From Ambrosia x helenae (taxonomy: Eukaryota > Streptophyta > Magnoliopsida > Asterales > Asteraceae), in contig CM061231.1 of NCBI GenBank assembly GCA_030844895.1, positions 133,705,023 through 133,769,022 on the forward strand: a stretch of 64,000 bases of DNA, written 5' to 3'. The notes beneath the pieces are model-generated. The model was given only the letters and a program-made list of their open reading frames with translations, ran no database searches and had not been told where the DNA came from. Shown piece after piece: positions 23,328 to 35,760 of this stretch (within the stretch, counting starts at the first letter, position 1; every line of letters starts with the position of its first letter). A program made the translations under genes and the position numbers.

Positions 23328-24902
23328 ATCTGTAACACCCCAACCGATGGCGGAAACATCGGGGTGCCACGTATTGATGATTGTTTCAGTAGCACATGGT
23401 ATAATATAAATTTTAAATAATTTATTCAAACATAATATCCAAAATATGAAATGATGTCTAAGAATTCAAATACATGATATCAAATAACAAACTTCTATAA
23501 CTTCAAATAAAACTTCATGTAAATTCCTCATGCTAACTCAAGCCTCAGCTTCATTGTTACCTGAAACATGTTAATTTTGAAAGTATTTTGGGTCAACAAA
23601 AGTTGGTGAGAATTACATAGGTTTTTGATAATAAAATGAATAAAATGTTGTGCAATTCATGTGTCATGTCAATCTAGCCCATATGTGAGAACATACTAGA
23701 ATAAATCGAGTGCATAATCAACCCTGATGACTGTTATAATATGATACATACCATACGCTCATGGTCCAATTGAATATGTTATGCGATAACAAACACCCAC
23801 GTAACCTTTGTAGGAGGCACGTATCCGGGTGGGATTGTCAGTCCAATAGATCTATCAATGTATACCGTCGGCTTGTACGGAGTTAATGATTATGCTAGAA
23901 TGGTGCTTACTCTAATCATGCTCAAGACATAATGCAACATAGAAAACACATAGACACATTGATGATTGAATTGCAATGATAATGTTATAACATGTTTCAC
24001 CCCAAAAATGGTGATAAATAAAAGGGGCTATGTAAAACTCACCTTAGCAAATGTTAAACTTGTTGAAAAGATGAAATAATAGTGTTGCCCAAAATGATTC
24101 CAAATATCACCCTATAATAAGGTAATATATAATAAGTCTAAGTCTAATTAACTTATAAGTGTATCCTAGGGTTTCGATTTGGGGATAACCAATTGTTGAA
24201 TTTAAATTAAAATGTTAATTAATAAAGGAAAATTTGATAATTAATAAAAGAAAGTCTTTTTTATAAAATTTAAATTTTGAATGTACACATTAAAGTGTTT
24301 GGAGTATAAAAATAATTTTTATAAAATTATTTCATTTAAAAATAGATTTTTAAATCTATTTATTACAAATAGCCAATATTTAACTTTAATATTCAAAAAT
24401 ACTAAAATTAAAGAATTTCTATTTTAAAAATCATATTTCTGTTCTAAATAATTAAAAATAATTTGTATAAAATTTTGGTGCAAAAATGATGAAAATTGGA
24501 TTTATTATGATTTAATTATGATTAAATCTAACAAAAATTGATTAAAAATATAAAATAAATGATTTTACTGAATTAAAAATTATTTCAGTAAAGTTTAACT
24601 TTATAAAAAGTCAGGATAATTTTTGGAGAATTTAATAAAATTGTTTTGATATTTTAATGGATTTTTATAAATATAATAGTATAAAATTGATTTAATTATT
24701 ATAAATATTAAATAAATGAATTTTTGAAAAATAAAAATTGTGAATAACACTTTTAACTCAGATTTAATAAATGTAATTTTTTTAGAATTTATAAAAAGGT
24801 TTTATTATTTAAAAATGAATTTATAAGTTTTATAAGAAATATATATATATATATATATATATATGTTTGTTGTTTTAAAAAGAAAAGAAAAGAAAAAAGG
24901 AA

Positions 24903-24975
24903 GTCAGAGCCGGGACTCGAACCCGGGTGACTGCTGTGGCAAGCCTTGGTCACAACCACTTGGCCTAGGCCAGTG
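24903..24975 (-). repeat. tRNA-like segment inside LTR B
   Basis: On the minus strand 'ggcctaggccaagtgg' resembles box A and 'gggttcgagtcccgg' is a strong box B with T-arm pairing. No paired acceptor stem is seen, so this is not called as a tRNA gene. Confidence 0.5.
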
Positions 24976-25564
24976 GTTGTGATGAAACCGTTCATCATTA
25001 ATTAAATACACAAAGGCTATCCAGTTTATCCCCAATCTAAAACCCACGAACCCTAATTTCTGCAATAATGCGATTCACTCATCATTGGCCCAATTGATGT
25101 TAGGGCTTTTGATGAGTGAACACCGGTGATCAAAACCCATGTAAAACATCGAACTTACAGTGATGTTTCGAGTATAATTGCCGGGTCAAAGATAAAAGTC
25201 AAACGGCGTTCAAAATCGTAATAACAGAGGTGTTTCAGAAGAATTGGGGGTTAAGAGAGATAAGTGAGCGAGTTGTTAATGATCGTAGAGGGTCTATATA
25301 TAATGGTGGGTTTAATTGGAAGGTTTGACCTACGATTTATGTCATACGCGTATAATTATTAAATTGGTCAACGATTGATTGTAAATTGACGTGTAATCGA
25401 GTCATATAGGACCGGTAATCACAATGGTTTGCCAGAATTAGATCAATCAAGAGTTAATCTTGATTGATTAGTTAATCGCGTTCACCAGTTGACTTTCCAA
25501 AGTCAAGCTGGAGGGATTTAAAACGCGTATAAATATAATATGTGTCTGGGTTATTCCAAGTGAA

Positions 25565-25645
25565 TGGCTAGCCCAGTTGGTTGGATGGTGGTGTTTGTGT
25601 GACCCGGTCTTGGCGCGGGTTCGATTCCCGGCCAAGACATAATAT
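25565..25645 (+). repeat. tRNA-like segment inside LTR B, opposite strand
   Basis: 'tagcccagttggttgg' (box A-like) and 'gggttcgattcccgg' (box B) are spaced as in a tRNA. The acceptor stem does not pair. The segment runs opposite to the element. Confidence 0.5.
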
Positions 25646-25812
25646 TTTTTTGATATTAATCAAGTTTAAAACATACAATAATTATAATATATATAGTATT
25701 AGGGTTCCACAAACGCGACAAAAATAATTAATGCACCCGAGATAAACGAAACTTGACGTTTTATTAATGACGAAACGTGTAACGTACAAGTTTTAAATAC
25801 GTAATGTTACAA

Positions 25813-27107
25813 TATTGATCTATTCTCGCACCAAGGAAGATCATGAAAATCACCTTCGTTTGATTTTGGAGTTATTGCGTAATAAGAAGTTGTATGCTAA
25901 ACTATCGAAATGTGACTTCTGGATTAGAGAAGTTCATTTCTTAGGCCATTTGGTGAATGAAAAAGGCATACATGTTGATCCCGCCAAGATCGAGGCAATA
26001 AAAAATTGGGAGGCGCCTAAAACTCCTACTGAAGTTCAATAATTTCTTGTCCTTGTGGGTTACTATAGAAGATTCATTGAGAATTTTTCTAAGAAAGCAC
26101 AATCCTTGACCATGCTGACCCAAAAGGATAGAAAGATCGAGTGGACTGAAAAACAAGAGTCGGCTTTCTAGTTGTTGAAGGATAAGTTATGTGGTGCGCC
26201 TATACTATCACTCCCTGATGATACCGAAGATTTTGTGGTCTATTGTGATGCTTCGCATCAAGGGTTGGGTTGCATGTAGATGCAACGGGAAAAAGTGATT
26301 GCATATGCTTCCAGAAAATTAAAGGTTCATGAGAAAAACTACACCACACACGATTTGGAATTGGGGGTAGTGGTATTCGCTCTCAAAATTTGGAGGCATT
26401 ATCTCTATGGCACAAAGTGCACGATCTTCACAAATCACAAGAGTTTGCAACACATTTTTGACCAAAAGGATTTGAATATGCGACAATAGAGATGGGTTGA
26501 ATTGTTGAATGATTATGACTATGAAATAAAATACCGTCTTGGGAAGGCGAACGTCGTAGCGGATGGCTTAAGTCGTAAGGAACGGGTTAAGCCATTACGT
26601 GTCCGATCTTTGGCCCTAAATAATGCGCTTAAGCCCGAAAATGTAAGGAAAGAAAATCTTCGAGGAATGGTTGATTCGTTGGAACCTAAGGCGGATCGAA
26701 CTCTATATTTCATGAATAGAGTTTGGGTACCCTTGTATGGTGGATTGTGTGAGCTAGTATTGGCCGAAAGAACATTATTAGTGGCGAATTCCAAGAGAGA
26801 CATAGTGACTTATGTTGCGCATTGTTTGACTTATTCAAAGGTTAAAGCCGAACACCAAAGGCCGCCTGGTTTGCTCCAACAACTAGAAATTCTAGAATGG
26901 AAATGGGAATAGATTTCCATGGATTTCATTACTAAATTGCCCATGACATCAAGCAGCCATGATACGATTTGGGTAATTGTTGATCGATTGAAGAAATCCT
27001 TACACTTCCTTCTAATCCGCGAAACGGATACAATGGAAAAATTGGCCCGTTTGTATATCAAGGTGATATTCCATGTTTGGTCTTCGAAAATGCTTATTAA
27101 TAGTTGA
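25813..27107 (+). pseudogene. Ty3/gypsy element A continued: RT end, RNase H, partial integrase
   Basis: Starts at the RT motif ILIYSRTKEDHENHL and proceeds through KLYAKLSKCDFWIREVHFLG, RNase H (VVYCDASHQGLGC; TNHKSLQHIFDQKDL; KANVVADGLSRKE), and the integrase (YVAHCLTYSKVKAEHQRPPG; MDFITKLPMTSS). Stops occur at about 26,041, 26,169, 26,278, 26,487 and 26,910. The integrase breaks off after its first catalytic Asp region. Not functional. It is the right part of the element whose gag lies at 18,768-20,258. Confidence 0.85.
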
Positions 27108-27689
27108 TATAATTAAAATATGATGATTTGTGGGTTTTAGTCATTGCATTCCCTTGCTTTTACTTTGTTCGCAACTTCAGACCTACATTAATTAGAATGA
27201 TAATGATAATTACTCATAAGAAACATATACATAGAAGAATCAAGGTAAATATTGAAGTCAAAGGTCATCACCAAAGGAAAAAATAGAAGTAATTAGGAAT
27301 TTTTTTACAACAATAAAACAAACATAAGCATATGTTGGTATGGTGTGGTGGAGATGTTATTTTCTATATCCTTCATCCGGGTTGGAGCCTCTATCTTCCT
27401 GTTTTTTGCCGTTAGAGCTGCTTATAGATTATTGTGTTTTGGTAGACTAAAAAACTGATTATCTGCGTTTTCAAAACGCAATCCCAAACACTAAAAACTG
27501 ATTATCTGCGTTTTCAAAACGCAATAATCTAAAAATCAATTTCAAAACGCAATCCCAAACACCCTCTTAACATAATAAAAACTTAAAAATATAAATTACA
27601 TGAATTGATGTTATCATGGTGATTTGGAATCTGGAATAAATAGTATAAGTCCTAACGTAGTGGGTGTTATAATGCCACATTGCGTCGGG
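27108..27689. other. Intergenic sequence with short direct repeat
   Basis: No gene. At 27,448-27,565 the unit 'aaaaactgattatctgcg' plus 'ttttcaaaacgcaa' occurs twice, followed by a partial third copy; the core GCGTTTTcAAAACGC is palindromic, as in MITE ends. Confidence 0.5.
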
Positions 27690-28027
27690 TATTGGGTTTT
27701 GTGGAGCCTTGATTTGAGTCGGATTAGGAGACAATTAAGTGGCAGACTAATTAAATTGAAGACCTGACCCGTTTTATTTAACTAGCCCATTATTAGTTTC
27801 TTGAGGATTACGTAGTAAACCCTAATCTATAATTATAAATAGGCATCTTGTACTTGTAATTCCTCATCACGAGTGAGGCAGAAAACAATAATAAAAGTAT
27901 TCTGGTTGCAGCCCGTGGACGTAGGTCAGCCGACCGAACCACGTAAATCCTTGTGTTCTCGTGTTTGTTTGTTTTCTGAAGATTAATCGTTTGTGTGTGT
28001 GTTGCTTCCGCGTGCGTACACCTAACA
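27690..28027 (+). repeat. 5' LTR of Copia element
   Basis: 338 bp, with TATAAATAGGC at 27,834 as a likely core promoter and an A/T-rich polyadenylation context after it. It differs from the 3' LTR at roughly 7 percent of positions by eye. Confidence 0.85.
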
Positions 28028-28029
28028 AC

Positions 28030-28041
28030 TGGTATCAGAGC
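28030..28041 (+). promoter_or_regulatory. Primer-binding site of Copia element
   Basis: TGGTATCAGAGC two bases after the 5' LTR; complementary to initiator Met-tRNA. Confidence 0.9.
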
Positions 28042-28551
28042 TTTGGCTCATTACATACGATTCGCAGGGATGAGAGTTGGTTGATTAGGGTTAGTTGCCG
28101 CAGCCGTAGCTGTCAAACCCAGGCATCAATCGAGTTTCTTTAAAGTCGCCACAGTATTTTCCTTTGGTGTTTGTGTTTGATCGAGCAGGAGAAAGAAAAG
28201 TTCTATTGTTTCTTTTTTTTCTTGCGGCTCTCAAGAAATAGTAAAAGAGTTTTATTTGGCAAATTCCAAAAGCAACAATTGGTGTTGCTGTACTACGTGT
28301 CTACACCAAAAGGAAGTTTTTTTTTTTTTTTTTTTGTCTCACCTCAAGAAAAAAGGAACCAAAAGTCAAGGCAGAAAGGGTATTGAATTTCGAAGATCAG
28401 TTTTTTTGACTAGCTTGACCAACACGTGTTCGACCGTTTGTTTGAATATCAAAGAAGCGTGAACCATGTGTCTTCTGTTTCCATTTGTTTCAGTTTTGGT
28501 TTTCGGTTTATTTTTCGATTTCAGATTCATTTAATCGTGTTATTGATTATC

Positions 28552-29819
28552 ATGGCAGAAGATTGGAATGTGCAAATTGATAAGTTTAACGGTACAAATT
28601 TCAGTTGGTGAAAAATGCAGATTGAGGTATTATTGGTTCAGAAAGATCTAGATATTGTGTTATCAGGGGATAAACAATAGAAGATGGAACCAACAGTTTA
28701 GGAATATAAAGACAGGAAAGCCAGGGCAACTATTTCATTGGCATTGTCAAAGAATGTGGCATTTAACATCATGAAGGAAACCACAGAAAGAGGTATGATG
28801 TTAGCCCTATCTAACATGTACGAAAAGCCTTCGGCAGCTAATAAGGTTTTTTTTTTATTCGAGAGCTGGTAAATACAAGGATGAGAGAATGCAGTTCAGT
28901 TACAGAGCACATTAACAAGTTGAATTCGATTTTAGCCAGACTTGTGTCAATGGACATTAAATTCGAAGATGAAGTTCAGGCTTTACTACTGTTATCATCA
29001 TTGCCAGATAGCTGGTCAGGGACTGTTACAGCGATTACTAGTTCTACCAGTGAGTTCACTTTTAATGGGATTCGGGATCTTATTCTAGGCGAATATGTCA
29101 GACGAAGAAATTCAGGTGGATCATCAAGTGAATTACTGAATGCTGGCAGAGGAAGGAAGAATAACAGAGGTAGTGGGAGCAAGAACATGATGAGGAGTCA
29201 GTGTAGGGCTTGATGTGATGTTACCTGTTGGAACTGCAAAGAGGTTGGACATTTTACGAATCAATGTCGAAACGAGAAGAAAGAAGTTAGCACTGCATCA
29301 GACTGCTCAGATAATGACGCTTTAATATGTAGTGTATAGAGTTATGTGGATTCTTGGGTCATGGATTCTGGTGCTTTATTTCACGCTACCCACAACACTG
29401 AAGCATTGCAGAATTTGAAGAAAGGTGACTTTGGTAAGGTAAGACTAACGAACAATGATATTCTTGATGTTATGGGCATGGGTGATATGGATATAGTAAC
29501 TTCAGCCGGTTCATGGACTTTGAAGGATGTCAGGGTGATTCCAAGCTTAAAGAAACAGTTGATTTCCGTTGGGCAGTTGGATGAACATGGACATGAGGTT
29601 AAATTCGGGAACATGCAGTGGGAAGTTGTTAAGGGAAATCTTGTCATTGCTCGAGGAAGAAAGCGAAGTTCGCTTTACATGGTCAGTTTACCATCTGAGG
29701 GAGTGACCGTCCCAGTTCAGAAGAGAAACAAAGTTGGGTTCACAGAATCTCGTGGGCAGAAGAAGGTTGTCTTTGAAAGTGAGAAACCTAGAGTCACATG
29801 TCATATTCAAGATGAATGA
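28552..29819 (+). pseudogene. Copia gag and protease remnant
   Basis: Starts MAEDWNVQIDKFNGTNFSW at 28,552, typical of Copia gag. It has stops at about 28,609, 28,678, 28,697, 29,211 and 29,337 and a shift near 28,870. Later parts include VTEHINKLNSILARL, the knuckle CWNCKEVGHFTNQC, and the protease start SWVMDSGALFHATHN with ISVGQLDEHGH. The product cannot be made. Confidence 0.8.
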
Positions 29820-30198
29820 GCGAGGAAAGGTTCAAGTAAACCAGTTAGAGGTTTTCGTGGCAGTGGGAGCACGGGTTGTGCTTCAGTCAGAGTTCTTAGA
29901 TGACATTGGGTCAGGAGAACCAATGTTCCAGTGGATTACTTGCTGAATATGGAGAGTGTTTATTCTCAGGGTGTTTTAGGATCCGACAGTTCATGTCAGT
30001 GGGAGCCGATAGAGACAAAGAATGAGTCAGTGGCAGACATGTCCATGAATGATGTGTTGGAGCTCAGGGGAGCTTCAACGGGCCTTCAGGTTAACTGATG
30101 AGAAGGCCGCTGCAACCAGGAAAATGAGAAAGATTACAAGAGGTACAAGTTCACTGCGAATGGTAGTTTGAAGATTATCAAGCCTCTAAGTGAGAGAT

Positions 30199-30535
30199 TA
30201 TTGGGTTTTGTGGAGCCTTGATTTGGGCTCTGATTAGAAGACAATTAAGTGGCAGAATGATTAAATTGAAGACTTGGCCCGTTTTCTTTAATTAGCCTAT
30301 TATTAGTTTTCTTGAGGATCAAGTAGTAAACCCTAATCTATAATTATAAATAGGCATCTTGTACTTGTAATTCATTATCAACGAGTGAGGCAGAAAGCAA
30401 TAATAAAAGTATCATGGTTGCAGCCCGTGGACGTTGGTCAGCCGACCAAACCACGTAAATCCTTATGTTCTTGTGTTCGTTTATTTTCTGCAGATTAATC
30501 GATTGTGTGTTGCTTTCGCGTGCGTATACCTAACA
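30199..30535 (+). repeat. 3' LTR of Copia element
   Basis: 337 bp; preceded by purine-rich aagtgagagatta, the likely polypurine tract. Confidence 0.85.
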
Positions 30536-31060
30536 CCGGGCACATCGCCCCTAAGGGCTCTATGGACCTATTCTTTCCCCCGTGATATACATAATGCTTT
30601 GCCCCTTGTCTTTCAAAAAAAAAAAAAAAAAAAAAATCAACTTCTACACCCATCTTTTTCTACACTCAATCAAACCCAACTTCTCCACCTAATCAAAAAA
30701 ATCGTTCTTTTTATAAAAAAAAACTCACCATACGTTATAATTATTGCATAACCCTTCATAAAACCCCTACCACTACACACTCTTTTTTATATAACCCTCA
30801 CATTTTACGTTACAATTATTTTAGTATATAAAACCCCTCCACTACACATGAATTAATTCATAACTAGTGTGTTTGCGCGCCTTACAATTTTGTTGTATCC
30901 AAAATACTAAAAAAGCTATTATCAACAAAGTAATTACCAATTTTCATACCATAATTTAAAAACGGCATCTCACACAAACATGGATATATTTGTACTTATT
31001 ACTTAATAACATGTTGTGAATGAGAAAAAAAATAAGTCAGCCCGTGCTCTTCCCATGTAA
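30536..31060. other. Intergenic, A/T-rich
   Basis: Contains a 21-base A run near 30,617 and short repeats of 'aaaacccct.ccactacac' (30,765, 30,830). No gene. Confidence 0.6.
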
Positions 31061-31535
31061 GACATGTTATTTATTATGAAATCATATATAATTATTACTA
31101 AAAAAGTGTTTGGACATTTAAAAAAAAACTTGTCCTTCCCTTGTTTTGAATCTGAGACCTCAAACCATACAAATGCGCCACAAACCACTCCACCACCAAG
31201 CCATGTTGTGACTTATTATGAAATCATATATATTTATTAATAATATAAGTGTTTGGAAAAAAAATCTCATGTTTTAAATCGGTTTCAAACCTGAGACCTC
31301 AAAGCACACAAATGCACCACAAACCACTTGATCACCAAGCCATTTTGTTAATTGTTATGAAATCATATGTATTTATTAATAAATAAGTGTTTGTAAAAAA
31401 AAAACAAAAATCCCAAGATTCAAACCTAAGACCTCAAAGAACACTGATGCACCACAAACCACTCCACCACCAAACCATTTGTGATTCATTATGAAACCAT
31501 ATATATATATTATTAAAAAAGTGCTTGAACTATAA
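31060..31535 (-). repeat. Tandem array of about 140-bp tRNA-like units
   Basis: The anchor 'ttattatgaa(a)tcatat' recurs at 31,071, 31,213, 31,352 and about 31,486 (spacing 142, 139, 134). On the minus strand each unit reads 'ggcttggtg.t.aagtggt' (box A-like), then 'gaggtctcaggtttgaa.cc' (box B-like), then an AT tail. Three full units and parts of a fourth are present. Confidence 0.75.
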
Positions 31536-31872
31536 AAAAACCCAAAAAAAAAATCATTAATATGTTACTGTATGTTATGGCCATTAATAATATTTATAAT
31601 TTTTATAATTATAATTATTTAGAGAGCCGTTAAACAAATACCACTCAGTTCACCAATTAATCACCCATTGATTTGATTGATTTTCAACGATATAGGCTCA
31701 TTTACAATCGTGGACCTAACATTATCGATTAAAACAATGTCTTCATTAAACCAAAGACAACCAATTACAACTGATACGTAGGTAAACGGCCACAAGTTGC
31801 GCCGCTACCCCTTTTTGTATTGCAAAACCTACTCTATTGAAAATAAAACATTGGCCCTTAGCAGCTGGGGAA

Positions 31873-32457
31873 TTACTTTGCATAACTTTGCATAACTTTC
31901 TTCACGCGATCGAGGAGCTTGATTGCTTGCGGGGCCAGCGCTCCAAAAGTATCAAAAACGAAGGGCACAAACACATGCTGGTTCTCTAGACAAGCCGCTT
32001 CATGTTTATCCACTTTTTTGCCCTCAGCTTTCAAAACTGTCTGCCCAGCCACAAAACCCGAATCCCGAAGTCCCACCAATGGGGATACCCCAGTCAGGTC
32101 AACACACGCATGCTTGCCTTGCGCCCATCCGAACACAAGAACATCCGCTGGCCTCAATGTGGACCGCCCGTCACGTGGGTCCGTCAAGAAATTCACGGGG
32201 GCCTCCTTTTTGGCTGAAATCCCTGCCCTTCGTAAAATATCCCATAGAACATCTCTAACCAGGTCATGTCTGTATTTAAAGCCTGGTAACTCCTTACAAT
32301 GTAGGGCGTGTTCTCCAAACTTGTCCAAGCGTGTTTTTTTACAGATCAGACACGGTTCGTCGACGGGGAACATGGGAATCATCAGTCGGTATTTGAGGAC
32401 CGCCCGATTTACAATTATTCGCCAAGTGCTAAACATTGGTTTACAATGAATCGACAT
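31873..32457 (-). pseudogene. Fragment like the C-terminus of an RLE-type non-LTR retrotransposon
   Basis: An uninterrupted 194-codon frame. It has a CCHC-type motif (C36, C39, H50, C54: CLICKKTRLDKFGEHALHC) followed by a PAD (103-105) and a later D120 within RPADVLVFGW...CVDLTGVSPL. This order (zinc motif then PD-x(n)-D) resembles the restriction-like endonuclease end of R2-class elements; that is inference. No reverse transcriptase lies upstream and no poly(A) tail is evident, so it is a truncated piece. The Met at 32,457 is simply the first one and may not be a real start. It could also be a domesticated host domain. Confidence 0.5.
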
Positions 32458-33675
32458 GGGCTAAACACCATTCACAATAAATCACCACGGCTAGAAATCC
32501 GTTTATATGATATTGTCAAGTTCTACTATATCTTACCCGTTTAAAAGATGAAATGACTCATATGAGATGGGAAGGATGTGTGCATATGTAGTGGACATCT
32601 ATGTGACATATAGTGATACCGATACGGTTTATTATTGGTCGGTCATAATTTGACTCATTGATGAAAGAACACCACTTATGACCGAAAGTCATTTTCTGTT
32701 TTAATAAAGCTTGTGTCCAAAAGATTTAGATGGATTTTAAAATATTTTTTCTTTTTAAGAAGAACATGCAATAATTATAACATCATTGTCTATGCCAGCC
32801 TTCTTTTATCAAATTATTATTATTATTATCTTAAAAAAAGAAAATTAACTACCTAAAAGTTACAATAAATAAATGAACATGGCAAGTGGTTTCTTGCTAG
32901 TTGCTGCTGACAACGAACCCCAATACTAATATAAAAATAATAAAAAAAGTTTAATAAACCTGCATTGCTTTTACGTACGTTGATTGGTGTCTATTTATTT
33001 TTAAATATTTTGTGTCATACAAACTACATAAATTTATTAGAAAATTGCTAGCTACAAGGGCTATGATTAAGAGTGATTTTGGTTGTTAGTGTATATAGTA
33101 AATGAAGTATTAGTTAGTGATTTTTGGGTGGTTATAAAGTGATAATTACTTAAACAAGTGGTAAACATAACACGTAAAGATATGTTTATGGTTGTAATCG
33201 AACACAAAACGCACAAACGAGACTTGATGATGTTGGCTCTTTTAAGTTTCCTTCGTTCCTTTCGATTCCTTTCAGGAGAGGGAAATGAAATATATACCTT
33301 CATTTTGTGTTCTTAAATTTGAAGGAAAGGAAAAGAAAGCAAATACTTTATATGTTCCTGAGTTGAAAGAAAGAGAAAAGAAATGTTTATTTTTTCAGTT
33401 ATACCTCTATTATATATTATAATATATAATAATTTAAGTATGAAGGTAAAACAGTAAATAAAAAACATTTTATTTATTTTTCTTTCCATTCATTCCACTT
33501 CATTCCATTTTGGGAAGAATGTTTTATTGAAAGGTTTTCATTAATTATACTTTCTTCCTCTTCGTTTCACTCACTTCCTTTAATGAAATGCTGAAACATA
33601 CATATTTTTTACTTTCTCTTTGTTTCCTTTCTCTTCGATCTTTCCTTTAATGAAACTCGGTAACATAGTGTAAGG

Positions 33676-34050
33676 GTATGTTTGGCAAAACTAGCTGATG
33701 GCTAGAAGATGGTAGCTGTAGCTTTTTAAATGTATTTTGGTGTTTACCAGAGTAGCTAGAGCTTTTAATAAAATGTATAAAATGACTAAAATTGGTATAA
33801 CTAAAAGCTTGTATGCATGGTTTTTTTTATGGTAGAATGAATATTTGTGTCATTTTTCTTATTAAAAGTTTGTAACTAGTAGAGGTTTTTTCTTACACTA
33901 GTACTAGTAGCGTTTCAATATGAAGTTTTCTCTCCTAACCTAGAAGCTTCAAGCCCCTTCAACCTAACTAAGTTTTTTTATTGAGTATGAGTTTTTTCTT
34001 AAAAGCTTGAAGCTCCTAAAATCTCATAAAAAATAATTGCCAAACATACA
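33676..34050. mobile_element. MITE candidate
   Basis: Terminal inverted repeat GTATGTTTGGCAA at 33,676 and its complement TTGCCAAACATAC near 34,038. Target duplication could not be settled. Confidence 0.5.
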
Positions 34051-35509
34051 CAAAGACTATGTGTTATGATGATAGATTTCAATTCCATCACCATTCCTCG
34101 CTATCACTACTTTCTCCATCACTAACGTATGGGGTGTGGTAATGTCCCTACTTTCCCCTTCCCCTTTATTTTTAAATATTAAATTAAGCAACAGAGAAGA
34201 GAAATGAAGCTCATGGAACTCGTAGAGATTTTCACGTTCACCACGTGCCTACCCAATGAGGTATGGTGTTCCTGTCCCTCCACCATCCTCGTCATCACCT
34301 CCATAGCCCTCCACACGCATCAACCTAAGAAGATCGATATGTTTATTCATTTGGAGGGTGTTTGGGATTGAGTTTGGAAATGCTTTATTGACTTATTTGC
34401 TTTTCAAACCAATAAGTTAATAAAGTGTTTGACATTGATAAAAAAAGTTTTTTTTTATCTGGCTTTTTGAAAGTAGGTAAACAGTTGTTTCCAAAAGCCA
34501 CAAAACCTAGTTTCTTTAAATACATTTTGGCATTTTGAACATAAAATTACCAATCTACCTACACCCTTTACCCCATAATAAAACCCTTGGTTCACACAAA
34601 CACGTACCCTCCCCCCCAACCACCACCACCACCTTCACCCGCCACCGTCACTCACTAGTCGCTACCCCCTTCCCCTTCCGTTTTTAAAAGAAAAAAGGAA
34701 AATGTTGCACATGCTATAGTGTCACATCTACATGTTGAATCCTATAAAATAACTCTTTAGGCTGCAAGGGAGGGATTTATCCCCTTATCATGTTATAAGT
34801 TGACCTAACTTGTAGAAGATGAAATGATGATATTTTCAACCATTTGAAGGATGCTTTAAGATATAATCCTCCATTTTATTGTCATCATCCATCCCATCAC
34901 CAAAAGAGATGTATCTAGTATTGTAGAACTCGCTATATGCTAGTCGGGTGGTGTGGTATCGACTAAGGATTAGTCGAGATTAATCGGATAAGACTTTCTA
35001 TGTATAATTTTACAAACAATAGAAAGTCATCGCACGTCTCAGACAGAAATTTTATGTAACAATACAATGGAAAATGTATCCCTTATTAGCATCACATTAA
35101 AAGTAGTCGAGGTCCTTTTTTTCTCACTTCAGATGTAAGTATGTCCTTATTTAGAAGGCATAAACAGAGTCGCATAATAAAATTATATTCAACAAACAAC
35201 ACATACCTTTGCAAAGCCGACTTCAAGACATGCACTATACTGACATTGGGGTGCCCATCATGGGCGACATACCATCTCATGGCAATGTATATATAATCAA
35301 AGGGTATGCAATAGATCCTTACAAATCTCTTGACACTAAACTCACAATCCTTCCATACATGTTAATGTATTTAGCCCCGTTTATGGCTATGCACATATAA
35401 TGTATATATGTATGGCCCTTGGGGGGGGGGGGAGTAAAGTTGCACTAATTTTAACGTTATTTTACTAATTTCGTGAAAATAACGTTAATACGACGGATGG
35501 TTAATCATG

Positions 35510-35760
35510 CATCATGTGGTGGCGTTGATAGCCAAAAGACAAGGGGTTACATGCACCAATCGGACTTGTCCCGATTGCTAAGTGTTATGTGCCTTATGTC
35601 CAAGGCTTGATACAAAACCACTATTGAGACGAGGGTATCACTGGAAGTAGTCTCTTTATTCTCACGGGGTAGAGGTAAGGCTTCTACATCTTACCCTTCT
35701 CAGACCCTACCTTAGCTTTGCTATTGGTGAGAGTAATTGAGTTTGATGATGATGATATAC
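35510..35760 (+). mobile_element. SINE-like element with (GAT)n tail
   Basis: Contains the widespread plant-repeat phrase 'ttattctcacggggtagaggtaaggc' in pieces ('cacggggtagaggtaag', 'cagaccctaccttagctttg') and ends in gatgatgatgat at about 35,744. Tail type resembles TS-like SINEs; assignment is tentative. Confidence 0.45.

Larger units (their letters stand above)
20259..25812 (-). mobile_element. Ty3/gypsy element B, 5' LTR to mid reverse transcriptase, nested in element A
   Basis: Order on the minus strand: 5' LTR (25,812-23,331), primer-binding site, leader, gag-protease-RT reading frame (22,779-20,262). Everything after the RT motif EVQFLGH, including RNase H, integrase and 3' LTR, is missing. 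The right end lies within the RT of element A (ATATTGATCTATTCT resumes A). The left end meets A in protease with a short overlap 'gacatg'. Confidence 0.85.
23331..25812 (-). repeat. 5' LTR of element B (2,482 bp)
   Basis: Begins TGTAACATTACG and ends GGGGTGTTACA on the minus strand, with inverted TGTAAC/GTTACA termini. Related in sequence to the solo LTR at 51,475-54,221 (for example 'ccctatgttt..aagg', 'accaccttgctaa', and 'gggtgttaca'). It contains a long AT-rich middle and an (AT)n run at 24,837-24,863, plus two tRNA-like segments. Confidence 0.85.
27690..30535 (+). mobile_element. Deleted Ty1/Copia retrotransposon with both LTRs
   Basis: LTRs at 27,690-28,027 and 30,199-30,535 start TATTGGGTTTTGTGGAGCC and end CCTAACA. 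Flanks are tcggg (left) and ccggg (right), a possible 5-bp duplication with one change. The internal part is only about 2.2 kb: gag and protease remain; integrase, RT and RNase H are gone. Confidence 0.85.

Noticed and set aside
25565..25645. Functional tRNA gene
   Set aside because: T-arm and box A are good but the acceptor stem ends do not pair and it lies in an LTR.
31919..32449. 176-codon plus-strand open frame
   Set aside because: Antisense shadow of the endonuclease-like frame, which has recognisable motifs.
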